A stretch of 64,000 nt of DNA from Prolixibacteraceae bacterium (GCA_019856515.1 CP082230.1:4340001-4404000); one strand, 5' to 3'; numbered from the stretch's first letter, positions 29,715-38,652 are shown. The notes: generated by a model from the letters alone, not told the origin. Translations and numbers: made by a program.

Positions 29715-29873
29715 ACTTGTTGGAACTGATTTTATGTTGTAGTGATTACTATAGCGTAAAGAAAAATGATCTATTTACACCATTGAAGACCTTGAAGTTT
29801 ATATCGATAGGGGGGTGCTAAAGTTAAAGTCCTCATGGTATTCGGATTACAACAATATTGCGATAAAGGCGCC

Positions 29874-29945
29874 GCAGTTAATAGCCTAGTGTGAAGCGCT
29901 AGCATATAGGTGAAAAAACAGAGGAGGGATGTAAGTACGATCGTT
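29874..29945. repeat. Dispersed repeat, degenerate copy A
   Basis: The segment containing CAGTTAATAGCC, AGTG and GAAGCGCT is about 70% alike, by eye, to 39651-39725 (copy B). No protein is encoded. It is the only structure recognised in the stretch between the array and the next debris. Confidence 0.6.
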
Positions 29946-30046
29946 ATAGATCTATTTACCAAACACAATAAGCTCTTAAGTTTAGCACTCTCAGTGCATT
30001 GTTGTAATCACATGGGGCTGAAACAAGGAGGGTTTGTCGGATTCGT

Positions 30047-30220
30047 TCATTCTGTTTCATCCACATTTTGCAGATATACTTTCATCCACTTCTCTGTTTT
30101 TAACATCGTATATTCTATGTCACGACCACTATCGGCCTCTCTTTACAATGGTTTTATCTTATTGCTTACCGCTTCTAAATATCCTCTAGAGATTCCACAC
30201 CTATAGCTCATCTCATCATT
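30047..30220 (-). pseudogene. Degenerate protein relic, possibly transposase C-terminus
   Basis: The minus strand reads as about 55 codons, GISRGYLEAVSNKIKPL, then a stop, then READSGRDIEYTMLKTEKW, ending at a stop at 30047. The pattern resembles the end of ISL3-type transposases (a NGxxEGxNNKIK block followed by YGYRDxEYxxLK), with key glycines changed and an in-frame stop. The assignment is tentative; that it is a broken coding sequence is more secure. Confidence 0.35.
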
Positions 30221-30553
30221 AAAGGAATAGAATACATGAGAAAAGAAGTGACAAGCCAAAAGGTTATTTGCCGAGAAAAAGAGGTGGATATTTACGGCTG
30301 CTTTCTACTACTTTTTAGCCGAAAGTAAGTTCAATGCATTATATTTCAAATATATAGGTGTTGAGTCTTTGTATCCCCACCATATTTTTATATATTTAAA
30401 TACATCTATGACACGAATTCAATACACGTAGCATCCAAAAGCTAGAGAATGTATATTGATCAGCACAATGGGACAACTCCGTTACATATCCACAAACCCC
30501 ACTTCACCAAATCACACTTTAGTGATATGTAGCTTCAAAGGACCTCCTCCGTG

Positions 30554-31996
30554 GACGGTGTAAAATTAACTCTGTCTAAATTTTCTTAAATTAGTAGACA
30601 TGGAAAGAGTTGATTTAGAAGAAGTAAGAATTAAAGCGTTAGATCAGATCCGTAATGGAGGCAATTTAACAGGTAAGGGAGGAGCGTTTGCACCATTGAT
30701 TAAAGAGTTTATTGAAGCCGCGTTAGAAGCAGAGATTGAATCCTATTTAGATTCACAAGAGCGTAGTCGAGGCAATAAGCGTAACGGTAAAGGGAAAAAG
30801 ACCCTTAAATCACTATCAGGGGAAGTTCAGATTGACACGCCACAAGACCGCCATAATAATTTTGAACCAGTAGTCATTAAGAAGCGTGAACGTATAATGA
30901 GTGATACTCTGGAGAGTCAGATTCTAAGCCTATATGGTAAAGGAATGAGCTTTCGAGATATATCGAGTCATATAGAAGAGATCTATGATATGAATATCTC
31001 ACACACAACACTAAGTGAGATAACAGAGCGTGTTATACCTATGGTTAAAGAGTGGCAAAACAGGCCATTAGATGAAGTATATCCCATCGTGTGGCTTGAT
31101 GCCATGCATTATAAAGTCAAAGACGAAGGACGTGTTGTAAGCCGAGCTGTGTACAATGTTCTAGCCATTGATAAGAATGGCCACAAGAATCTTATTGGCA
31201 TGTATGTCTCAGAGAGTGAAGGGGCTAAGTTTTGGTTAAATGTACTGACTGACCTTAAAAACAGGGGAGTAAATGATATATTGATTGCATGTATTGATAA
31301 CCTAAAAGGGTTTGCCGAAGCTATTGAGTCAATTTTCCCATCTGTTACCGTGCAATCCTGTATTGTACATCAAATAAGAAACTCCATGAAGTATATACCC
31401 CATAAATACAAGAAAGAGTTTATGGCAGATTTAAAACCTGTCTACAAGGCTGTAAACAAAGAACAAGCAGAGAGTCGTTTAGAAGAGTTAGAGCAAAAAT
31501 GGGGTGAGAAGTATCCAATAGTTATTGAATCGTGGAATCGCAATTGGCATAAATTAAGTGCCTTCTTTGAGTTTGAACAATCAATAAGAACAATGATATA
31601 TACAACCAACCCAGTAGAGGGCTTTCATAGGCAAGTTAGGAAGATTACCAAAACAAAAGGAGTCTTTCCCAATGATATGGCATTGAAGAAGTTAATATAT
31701 CTAGCAACAATGGATATCCAGAAGAAGTGGAATCGATCAATCGAGAACTGGACTACGATTATACAGCAGCTCAGGATCAAATATGGGGAAAGAATGCCTG
31801 TTGACATTTAAAGCCCCATAAGATGCAAAGGTTGAATAGTTTCATTCAATAAAAAAAGGGTGTAATAAACAGCTCGTACCTCACTGCCCTTGTTTTATTG
31901 AAGAAAACTTTCAAAAAGGCACTTACAGGGATTTAAAAACAGTATATTTAAAATCACTACGAAAAATAACCCAGACAGAGTTTAATTTACACTACC
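30554..31996 (+). mobile_element. Complete IS256-family insertion sequence
   Basis: The 1443-bp element has 24-bp imperfect terminal inverted repeats: left GACGGTGTAAAATTAACTCT..., right (reverse complement) GGTAGTGTAAATTAAACTCT..., 19 of 24 matching. It is bounded by a perfect 8-bp direct repeat CCTCCGTG at 30546-30553 and 31997-32004, the target-duplication length usual for IS256. It carries one intact transposase gene. The clean duplication and intact frame imply a recent insertion. Confidence 0.92.
30600..31811 (+). CDS. IS256-family (mutator-type) transposase
   Basis: A 403-residue DDE transposase. The N-terminus has GGNLTGKGGAFAPLIKEFIEAALEAEIESYL. The catalytic residues lie in PIVWLDAMHYKV (first Asp), ILIACIDNLKGF (second Asp) and, by family alignment, a Glu near IRTMIYTTNPVEGFHRQVRK. 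QSCIVHQIRNSMKY is the C/D-x2-H block typical of the mutator group. The gene fills the element between its terminal repeats; the ATG lies 46 bp inside the left end. The frame is undisturbed, so the element should be able to move. Confidence 0.96.
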   Translation: MERVDLEEVRIKALDQIRNGGNLTGKGGAFAPLIKEFIEAALEAEIESYLDSQERSRGNKRNGKGKKTLKSLSGEVQIDTPQDRHNNFEPVVIKKRERIMSDTLESQILSLYGKGMSFRDISSHIEEIYDMNISHTTLSEITERVIPMVKEWQNRPLDEVYPIVWLDAMHYKVKDEGRVVSRAVYNVLAIDKNGHKNLIGMYVSESEGAKFWLNVLTDLKNRGVNDILIACIDNLKGFAEAIESIFPSVTVQSCIVHQIRNSMKYIPHKYKKEFMADLKPVYKAVNKEQAESRLEELEQKWGEKYPIVIESWNRNWHKLSAFFEFEQSIRTMIYTTNPVEGFHRQVRKITKTKGVFPNDMALKKLIYLATMDIQKKWNRSIENWTTIIQQLRIKYGERMPVDI

Positions 31997-32028
31997 CCTC
32001 CGTGTTTCCTTCGTACCTAAGTAGTACC

Positions 32029-32149
32029 TCCCCCTACCTTTGTCCATGATTCAGCCATGTTTCGTCCATGGTTCAGCCACCAATACCCCCGAAATCGATG
32101 GACAAACCATGGAGGAACCATGGACGAAACATGGACAAAGGTAGGAGGA
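32029..32149. repeat. Long imperfect palindrome
   Basis: The right arm 32115-32145 (GAACCATGGACGAAACATGG... GGTAGG) is matched by the left arm 32033-32074 read in reverse complement, except for an 11-nt insertion ATTCAGCCATG in the left arm. The outer bases CTCC(C/T)CCTACC extend the pairing. The insertion duplicates part of the arm, since CCATG(A/G)TTCAGCCA occurs twice. The loop of about 40 nt holds further CCATGG motifs. It encodes nothing. A cruciform, a strong RNA hairpin or a relic of a palindromic element are all possible. Confidence 0.85.
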
Positions 32150-32211
32150 GACACCTACCATCCCCCTATCAGGGTGCTAGGAGATATAAAGGAGTGGGGG
32201 TTGGTATAGTT

Positions 32212-32235
32212 CAGACGAGTTTAATCTACACTACC
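32212..32235. repeat. Solitary IS256-type terminal repeat
   Basis: CAGACGAGTTTAATCTACAC followed by TACC closely copies the right end of the neighbouring element (CAGACAGAGTTTAATTTACA then CTACC). No second transposase or matching left end is nearby, so it is probably the relic of an older related insertion. Confidence 0.6.
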
Positions 32236-32481
32236 TAAACTTGCTCTCTGATACCGATCCCGTCATATCTTTATTTTTAATATCATGAGAGCTTTAAAGT
32301 TGTTTATGACACCACTACAAAAGGGGAAGATATAATCTTTCGTAGTGGCAATAGTGAAATTTCTTCCTTGTATTACATGTGGCAATGGTGTTGAGGAGTG
32401 TGTTGTTGGTTTTGTCTTTGTATTTTGAGGTGGACTGTTTTGTGTGTTGACAATTTAATAGAGGTGGAGGGGGGGATAAAA

Positions 32482-32524
32482 AAACAGCCATAAGATACTT
32501 TTAACGGTATGCTTATGGCTGTTT
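32482..32524 (-). terminator. Intrinsic terminator of the ruvX-def transcript
   Basis: A 13-bp perfect inverted repeat AAACAGCCATAAG / CTTATGGCTGTTT encloses a 17-nt loop. On the minus strand it is followed by a T-run (plus-strand A-run at 32478-32484). It lies about 90 bp past the def stop. Confidence 0.85.
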
Positions 32525-32612
32525 GTACATTCGTCGCCTAGACACTTCCACATATTACATTTATGGTTGTGTGATGTGATGATAGAGGTGTAAAGGGTTT
32601 TCACACCAACGG

Positions 32613-33170
32613 TTATCGTCTAGGAGGACGAACTTGGTATGATGCTTTCACTTTTCCCTTGGTAATGTTTGCAAGTTTTGCCTTAAGAAAGCGTTTACGC
32701 AAAGGAGAACAATGGTCTACGAACATCACTCCGTCAAGGTGATCATATTCGTGTTGAATGACGCGTGCAGCAAAGCCATCGTATGTTTCATCATGGAAAT
32801 TCCACTCTTCATCGTAGTATTGGATTCGGATATGGCCAGGGCGAGTTACGTCTTCGCGAATACCTGGAACACTAAGGCATCCCTCTTCCATTGATTCTAA
32901 TTCTCCAGTACGCTCAACAATCTGTGGATTGATCAGCGCTTTTTTGAAATCTTTCAGCTGAGGGTCTTCATCGGCTAAGATGGTTGCGTCGACTACAAAC
33001 AGGCGGATGTTTAGTCCAACTTGTGGTGCAGCAAGACCTACTCCTTCGGCATTATACATGGTTTCGAACATGTTGCCGATAAGGCTTTGCAATTCTGGAT
33101 AGTCCTTATCTATTTCTGGAGTCACCTTTCTTAGAACAGGATCTCCGTATAATGTGATTGGTAGTATCAT
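32613..33170 (-). CDS. def: Peptide deformylase
   Basis: A 185-residue metalloenzyme that removes the N-formyl group from nascent proteins at the ribosome. The three family motifs are intact: GVGLAAPQVG (residues 43-52), EGCLSVPG with metal ligand C98, and HEYDHLDG with ligands H140 and H144 and catalytic E141. The ATG at 33170 gives MILPITLYGDPVLRKV, the standard start. It lies 18 bp after ruvX on the same strand and shares its terminator. Confidence 0.97.
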   Translation of the reverse strand: MILPITLYGDPVLRKVTPEIDKDYPELQSLIGNMFETMYNAEGVGLAAPQVGLNIRLFVVDATILADEDPQLKDFKKALINPQIVERTGELESMEEGCLSVPGIREDVTRPGHIRIQYYDEEWNFHDETYDGFAARVIQHEYDHLDGVMFVDHCSPLRKRFLKAKLANITKGKVKASYQVRPPRR

Positions 33171-33188
33171 ATCTTATTTACGTCTAAA

Positions 33189-33617
33189 CTATTTTTTCGA
33201 TTCCATATAGGATTGGAGAATAATGGTAGCACTTACTGCATCTACAGTGGCTTTGTTTTGGCGTTGCTTTTTCTTTAGCCCAGCGTCAATCATGGCGCGG
33301 AAAGCTAGGTTGGAAGTGAAACGCTCGTCGTGTTGCTCGATAGGCATATCGGGAAACTTCTTAATGAAGTTCTTAATGAATGGATTGATATACTCCACCG
33401 ATTGAGAGGGCTGTCCGTTGTTTTGTAGCGGATATCCAATCACTACTCTTTCGACCTCCTCTTGTTTAAAGTAATCTTCTAGGAATTTGATTACTTCATG
33501 TGCAGGAACAGTAGTGAGTTTGTTGGCGATAATCTGCATTGGATCGGTCACTGCGATACCCACTCTTTTACGACCGTAGTCTATTGCTAATATTCTTCCC
33601 AAAACTTTTTTTTGCAA
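33189..33617 (-). CDS. ruvX: RuvX/YqgF-family putative Holliday-junction resolvase / pre-rRNA nuclease
   Basis: A 142-residue RNase H-fold nuclease. Motifs: ILAIDYGRKRVGIAVTDP (first catalytic Asp), VERVVIGYPLQNNGQPS, and DERFTSNLAFRAM followed by KATVDAVSATIILQSYM (last Asp). The family processes 16S rRNA 5' ends and was earlier proposed as a Holliday-junction resolvase. No ATG is available: the frame opens at TTG 33617 (MQKKVLGRILAIDYG), and a second TTG at 33599 would give MGRILAIDYG, the usual family start. I keep the longer form, but the second start is as likely. It is co-transcribed with def. Confidence 0.92.
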   Translation of the reverse strand: MQKKVLGRILAIDYGRKRVGIAVTDPMQIIANKLTTVPAHEVIKFLEDYFKQEEVERVVIGYPLQNNGQPSQSVEYINPFIKNFIKKFPDMPIEQHDERFTSNLAFRAMIDAGLKKKQRQNKATVDAVSATIILQSYMESKK

Positions 33618-33972
33618 ATATAGCGGAATTGTGAGAGTGTCGGAAGTAATTAAATAAGATTTTTTACTCTTTTACTGTTGTGCTACAGGGGTTTTGGTTA
33701 ACATAAGGCTTCTTGTATGATGAATGTCTTACTTTTTTTACCTGTTTTCGTAGTATGACAATAAATGATATTTGTTATTTTATACTAAAAAATTATGGTC
33801 AATGGAGATTTAGTCGTCATATTTTTTGGATGGGTTCTTTTTTTTTTATTCTTTCGTATTTACAAGGGTTTAGGTAACATAATAAGGAATACCTACGAAT
33901 CGAATGAATGCAATTTGAGCCCTAGATAGAGAAGAATAAATGGTCTTTCATTATCAAAATAGTCGAACCATT
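33618..33972. other. Divergent intergenic region, nothing recognised
   Basis: About 355 bp between divergent ruvX and the small lipoprotein gene. It is AT-rich with long T-runs (33839-33851). No hairpin or promoter box is clear. Confidence 0.3.
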
Positions 33973-34452
33973 ATGAGGATTTTTACATTTATCTGTTTTT
34001 TTGCTTCTATCGTGATGATTTCATCATGTAGTTTGTTGCGAAACAACAAGGGCTACACTCCGATAGAGGCTTTTGCAGGAGATACCTTACAGTATATAAA
34101 GACGAATTTCGACAATCGAAAGGAAGCTTATGTCGGTAAGAAGTTTAAATATTTTTTGAAGGATATCAATGTTCCATTGAACTCATATTTCGCTGATTTC
34201 GTCTTTAAAGGCGAAATGGGGTGTGAAGGGGTATCTTTCTTTGTAAATGAAAATGTGGATGGTAATGGTGGTAGTAAGCCGATTATTGTTCATGTGAAAT
34301 GGGAGCGCCTTCTTCCGAGTGACGAGCCAAGTCGAATGGAACGTGACAATGGGCAGACGTGGACCAAGCAGGAGTCTGGCTTCTATAAGGGAATCGTCAT
34401 TAAAGACATCTGTACTACCGAATGGGGTACGTGTACAGAGTGTGCTAAATAG
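33973..34452 (+). CDS. Small lipoprotein, function unknown
   Basis: A 159-residue protein from ATG 33973 (MRIFTFICFFASIVMISSCS), with lipid-attachment Cys19. The frame is open 33 bp further upstream, but that start would put a charged stretch before the signal. The mature part is mixed alpha/beta with GKKFKYFLKDINVPLNSYFADF and closes with CTTEWGTCTECAK, two to three cysteines that could form a disulfide. I do not recognise a family. It is a single gene; hairpins at 34472-34490 and 34500-34528 follow the stop and may end transcription. Confidence 0.7.
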   Translation: MRIFTFICFFASIVMISSCSLLRNNKGYTPIEAFAGDTLQYIKTNFDNRKEAYVGKKFKYFLKDINVPLNSYFADFVFKGEMGCEGVSFFVNENVDGNGGSKPIIVHVKWERLLPSDEPSRMERDNGQTWTKQESGFYKGIVIKDICTTEWGTCTECAK

Positions 34453-34821
34453 CAATTAGTGATAGGGGCTATATGGCCCTACAATTAAGATATTTCATGA
34501 AGACTCTTCTACCTAGTAGGAGGGTCTTTGCTTGTTATCATATTGATACTTCTATATATTAAGAAACTCGTTTCTTGTACTGTTTTTCTATTTTTTTGTC
34601 CCTATTAGTCTTTAATACATATTAAATAAAATATGTATCTAATATGTAAATACAATGTCCTGTCAAGCGGTTCAGAATTATTGCTCGGTATTTGATTTGT
34701 GGGTTGGTGAGAACTTCTGTGTATCAATTCATAATTTTGTCTAAGAGGTGTAGATTAAATGTGATAGTATAGATGCAATATTTTTTAGAGAAATTTGTGT
34801 CATGTAGGATGCTTTATTCGT
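34453..34821. other. Intergenic region with small hairpins
   Basis: About 370 bp between convergent genes. Two modest inverted repeats follow the lipoprotein stop: TAGGGGC/GCCCTA (34472-34490) and AAGACTCTTCTAC / TAGGAGGGTCTT (34500-34528), the second resembling a terminator without a clean T-run. The remainder shows nothing. Confidence 0.4.
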
Positions 34822-34863
34822 GGTATTATTACGAAAAAACGTATGTTTTTTCATAATAATACC
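34822..34863 (-). terminator. Terminator-like hairpin after the rhamnosidase gene
   Basis: A 19-bp inverted repeat GGTATTATTACGAAAAAAC / GTTTTTTCATAATAATACC with a 4-nt loop has a single imperfect pair. It starts about 57 bp past the GH78 stop on the minus strand. The T-rich stretch sits inside the stem rather than after it, so termination is probable but not certain. Confidence 0.65.
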
Positions 34864-34919
34864 AAATGGTGAGAGTTTATTTTATGAGTTTTAGAATATA
34901 CTCATTTATTTGTAGTCTG

Positions 34920-37703
34920 TTATTTCGCTATAGGAAACTTTGTTTTTAAGCCTAATTCTATTTCATATGTTCCTGTTGGAAGTGTTATAAATGAATTCTT
35001 ATCTTTATCTGTTAAGGTTTTGTAATTCTTACCATTTACCTTCACTGTTCCATGAAAATTTTTCGGTAATGTGTAATCGGCTTTTGTGTTTGTAGGAATA
35101 GTGATCTTGTGAGTAAATAGGTTTTGACTTTTATTCCACTGACTGGAAATTGTCCCGTATCTAGTGTCATAGGTTACTTTCGCATGATCTAATCCAGTGA
35201 TAATACAAGGTTTAATAACAAAATGACTAAAACCATAAGTATTATCCTTTAGTTGAATTCCTCCTATGCCTTGAATAAACCACTTTCCGATTGATAGATA
35301 ACAGTTGTGCATTTGTGAATTATTTCCATTCCATTGTTCCCATATTGTTGTGGCACCATTTTCTATCATATAGCCCCAGCCAGGAAATGTCTTTTGATTG
35401 ACCATGGTGTAGATTAGGTCATTTCGATCAGATTGCATAAGGTATTCAAGAAGAAAATATGTACCGAGCATTCCACTATTTAGATGGCCTTTGTTCTTTA
35501 CTAAGATAAGATTCTCTAAATAGTTGTCTATTTTATCGGTAAGATTAGCTGGTACGACACCGACGAGTAGAGGAAATGCTTGATATGGTTGTTCTCCGTT
35601 TACATAGCATCCTCTTTCTGATGAATAGAATTTTTTGTGGACGGCTTTTCTTGAAATCTGATACATCTCATTATATTTTTTCGCATCTTGTTCATACCCG
35701 AGAGTTGATGCGATTTTTGAGATCAATTTTAAGTCATATAAATAAAAACAGTTATTGAAAAATGCGGTTGAAAGTGAGTCTACTCTATGTTTTGGTGACA
35801 TACCATAGTGTGGAGCAACCCAGTCGCCATGGAAACTCCATAATCGTTCTTTCTTTGATAGTGTTGAATCTTGACAAAGAATGTTGTTGATGCATTTTGA
35901 CTTCATGTATGACATCCATCTTTTCATTTGTGGGTAAGATGCTTTGAGAGTGGTAAAGTTTCCGTAGTATCGATAAGCATTCCATGGTAAGAATAGACCA
36001 AATCCACCCCATCCTGGGCTAAATTTATTTTTGTGAATATTGCTTTCGGGGATAGTATGGGGCCACATACCATTGTCATTTATGCCTTGATTCCAATCGA
36101 TTGCCCATTTGTTTGATAATGCAGCAAGATCGAATATTGACATTCCTGTTTCTAAGCTAGAATGGCTGTCACCCCCATAACCAAATCGTTCTCTGTGAGG
36201 ACAGTCTACAACATATCCAGAATAATTTAATGCACGATAAGTATTTACAACTGCATCCCATATCTTGTTTAACAGTGGATTAGAACAAGTGAATTCAGAC
36301 ATTTTCTTGTTGTTCTCATAAAGAGAGAAGGCTTGAATCTTTTTTTTATCTAGTTTATGCAAACCAGAAATCTTTACCCATCTGAATCCTCTATAATTGA
36401 ATTTATTTTGGAATGTGCCATTTTTTTGAGGAGAAGAAATGACTTGATCTATTTGTGAGAATGATTGATAACCTTTCTTCCACTCAGTATTATTGAAGGC
36501 CTTGATCATTCTGCTGTTTCTAACACTTGTAATAGATTTAATATCTAGAATTCTATCAATATATTCAATGTGGATGATTGAATCACATTGTTCTTTTGGA
36601 AGATTTAATTTAATCCATCCGGTTAGATGTCTTCCAAAATCGACAAGAAGTTCATTGTCGTTAATTATTTTTATGTTTTGTGGTGTGATAGTATCTTGTA
36701 GATATGTTGGATTGTTGCGTTGGTTTATTGCAGGTTTGGATGAGACGTTATAGTAGCTCGCTTTTATCCAGCCTTTATTCTTAGTTAGTTTATGTGAGTT
36801 TAAATCGGTCATTTTATTTAGGTTTACTTTCTCTCCTCCATAATTATTCCATTTCCATCCTCCAATATAACTTCGATTTGAGGCTTTGCAGTACCAAGAT
36901 GTATCTGTTCCTATAGTTTGATGTCTATTTTTATAAGATAATCTTATTTGGGCCCTAATTAATGGAATTAGATGATCTACTCCGTAAGATTTTGATTTGT
37001 TACGATACCAGCCATGTGCACACCATAGTGTGATTGTATTTTTTCCTAATTGTAGATATGGCTTAATATTATAGGTGAGATATAGGGAATGTTTAGAGTA
37101 GTCAGAAACTGATGGAGTTAGTATGTCTTTAGATGTTTTTTTTCCGTTAATATATAGTTCAAAATATCCTAGGCAGTTAACATCTATAATTGCACGATCA
37201 AAGTCTTCATGTATTTCAACTATTTTACTGAAGATAGGGAAGTTATTTTTGGGTATAGATTTATTGGCACCAATCCATTTTGCTTTCCATTTTTGAGATG
37301 AAAGTGGTCCTAAGTCAAATGTAGATACATCGCTTTCAAAAGGTTTTTTTCTTTTATTATCCCATACAAGGACTTTCCAAAAACATGATTGAAATGATTT
37401 GAGTTGTTTGCCAGTGTAGGTAATATTTGTTGAAGCATCATCATTGATTATCCCAGAATCCCATAGGTCAGGGGTGTTATCATTAAGGAGGTCATGGTTG
37501 CTTGCAACCATAATACGATATGATTTTTGTTGAGTTATACTTTGTGGATTTAGTTGCCAACTAAAGTGTGGGTTTGTTGTGTCAAGTCCATGAGGTTTTG
37601 TTAGATATTCGCATTCGAGATGTGATATAGCTTTTTGTGGTTGTGCATAGGTCTTACAGTAGAACATAAGAAATAATGCAAATAGAATAATTGGTTTTAT
37701 CAT
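34920..37703 (-). CDS. GH78 alpha-L-rhamnosidase
   Basis: A 927-residue secreted glycosidase with a signal peptide (MIKPIILFALFLMFYCKTYA). Domain order is typical of Bacteroidota GH78: an Ig-like N-terminal domain (PHGLDTTNPHFSWQLNPQ), beta-sandwich modules (KWIGANKSIPKNNFPIF; LGYFELYINGKK), then the (alpha/alpha)6 barrel from about residue 470. The catalytic motif DCPHRERFGYGGDSH at 500-514 holds the expected general acid E505. GWGYMIENGATTIWEQWNG near residue 790 is the second conserved block with the expected base Glu. It releases terminal alpha-L-rhamnose. It stands alone on its strand with hairpins on both sides, so any link to the lyase cluster is unproven. Confidence 0.93.
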   Translation of the reverse strand: MIKPIILFALFLMFYCKTYAQPQKAISHLECEYLTKPHGLDTTNPHFSWQLNPQSITQQKSYRIMVASNHDLLNDNTPDLWDSGIINDDASTNITYTGKQLKSFQSCFWKVLVWDNKRKKPFESDVSTFDLGPLSSQKWKAKWIGANKSIPKNNFPIFSKIVEIHEDFDRAIIDVNCLGYFELYINGKKTSKDILTPSVSDYSKHSLYLTYNIKPYLQLGKNTITLWCAHGWYRNKSKSYGVDHLIPLIRAQIRLSYKNRHQTIGTDTSWYCKASNRSYIGGWKWNNYGGEKVNLNKMTDLNSHKLTKNKGWIKASYYNVSSKPAINQRNNPTYLQDTITPQNIKIINDNELLVDFGRHLTGWIKLNLPKEQCDSIIHIEYIDRILDIKSITSVRNSRMIKAFNNTEWKKGYQSFSQIDQVISSPQKNGTFQNKFNYRGFRWVKISGLHKLDKKKIQAFSLYENNKKMSEFTCSNPLLNKIWDAVVNTYRALNYSGYVVDCPHRERFGYGGDSHSSLETGMSIFDLAALSNKWAIDWNQGINDNGMWPHTIPESNIHKNKFSPGWGGFGLFLPWNAYRYYGNFTTLKASYPQMKRWMSYMKSKCINNILCQDSTLSKKERLWSFHGDWVAPHYGMSPKHRVDSLSTAFFNNCFYLYDLKLISKIASTLGYEQDAKKYNEMYQISRKAVHKKFYSSERGCYVNGEQPYQAFPLLVGVVPANLTDKIDNYLENLILVKNKGHLNSGMLGTYFLLEYLMQSDRNDLIYTMVNQKTFPGWGYMIENGATTIWEQWNGNNSQMHNCYLSIGKWFIQGIGGIQLKDNTYGFSHFVIKPCIITGLDHAKVTYDTRYGTISSQWNKSQNLFTHKITIPTNTKADYTLPKNFHGTVKVNGKNYKTLTDKDKNSFITLPTGTYEIELGLKTKFPIAK

Positions 37704-37870
37704 CTGTAGTCGTTTAAAGTTTTTCTATTTATTGTGATGTGTCGTGTCTGTGTTTGGCTCCAATAAGTACCAGTTTTTGTGTGATTGTAAAATTATTTAA
37801 TCTTATAATGGAGCATTAATACGTTTCATATAGATAATAATATAGATATAACAGATGATCCCAAAATTAT

Positions 37871-37910
37871 AATCTACTGCAGAAATAGAGCACTATTTCT
37901 ATAGTAGATT
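37871..37910. repeat. Inverted repeat upstream of the rhamnosidase gene
   Basis: AATCTACTGCAGAAATAG / CTATTTCTATAGTAGATT: 18-bp arms, two mismatched positions, 4-nt loop AGCA. It lies about 170 bp upstream of the GH78 start. It has no T-run, so an operator or the end of a lost mobile element fits better than a terminator. Confidence 0.6.
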
Positions 37911-38038
37911 AGTTTAATGCATATTCTATTACTAATAAGAATCTCGTAATGAGTTCAGGGCTTTTCCATAAAAATGTTAATGCTTAAATAAAGTTGTCAT
38001 CTTTTTAATATTAGACGAGAACAGTTCTCTCTGGGCCT

Positions 38039-38490
38039 TTATGTTTCGAGATTCGACCCTCTTTCTAAATTATTTACTGTAGATAATAGTATAGCCATGC
38101 CTTTTGCTTGGTCATAATTAGAACACTTTATTTTATCTTCTCCAAATATAATATCTCGGATCTAGTTGCTTATTTTGATTGACCAGGGCCCTCTTATAGC
38201 ATTTACAAATTCCAACCTGAGGTCGATTCGTTATATAATATGAACTCTCAACTAAGACTTTTTTGTTTTTAAAATGGACTGTATTCGATCAACCTTAATC
38301 ATTGATTGTATTCCACATACAGACCACCGTTTATCTAGTTGTAGAGTAGATATATTAAAAAAAGGAATAAGTTCTTTTTTCAAATCTTCCATATCCTTTG
38401 TCTTCAGTAGTTAAGCTCAGATATTCTTTTGTTGATGATTCGTGCAGATTTAAAGCAATAAGTAACTTTGGTTGATTATTTTTGACATTT
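38039..38490 (-). pseudogene. ISAs1-family transposase remnant
   Basis: Several minus-strand frames carry consecutive ISAs1 signatures. NQPKLLIALNLHE and GYGRFEKRTYSFF (the family's GHGRxExR block) are followed by WSVCGIQSMIKVDR. A second frame has YYITNRPQ, and a third has AIRGPWSIKISN, a stop, then IRDIIFGEDKIKCSNYDQAK and NNLERGSN. This corresponds to the family's AIRxHWxIENxLHWxLDVxFxEDxxR end. At least two frameshifts, one stop and loss of the N-terminal half make it non-functional. Confidence 0.75.
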
Positions 38491-38652
38491 TTGGTTCAAT
38501 TCTTTTGTGTTCTAGAAGAGGGCTTTATAGATAAACCTTGTTTCAAATTGCAGTTCAGAAATTCATCTGGATTTCTATCAGAGGTGGAATTGCTATGTTT
38601 GACTGAATGTAAGGTTAAATTATTGGTAGTATGTGTTTTATGTATTTGAATT
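38491..38652. other. Spacer between two IS remnants
   Basis: Short AT-rich sequence with no recognisable frame; the ends of the two neighbouring remnants cannot be placed exactly. Confidence 0.3.

Larger units (their letters stand above)
29715..30553. other. Gene-free debris region between CRISPR array and IS256 element
   Basis: About 840 bp without an intact gene. It holds dispersed repeat copy A (29874-29945) and a degenerate coding relic on the minus strand (30047-30220). The short frames here have no family resemblance. The last eight bases, CCTCCGTG, are the left target duplication of the insertion sequence. Confidence 0.5.
31997..32481. other. Non-coding region right of the IS256 element
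   Basis: About 480 bp with no gene. It contains the right target duplication (31997-32004), a long imperfect palindrome (32029-32149), a second, solitary IS-end sequence (32212-32235) and nothing else that I recognise before the def terminator. Confidence 0.5.

Noticed and set aside
29771..30206. Frames of 65 and 98 codons right of the CRISPR array
   Set aside because: One covers a dispersed repeat and the other lies opposite the degenerate relic; neither looks like a real protein.
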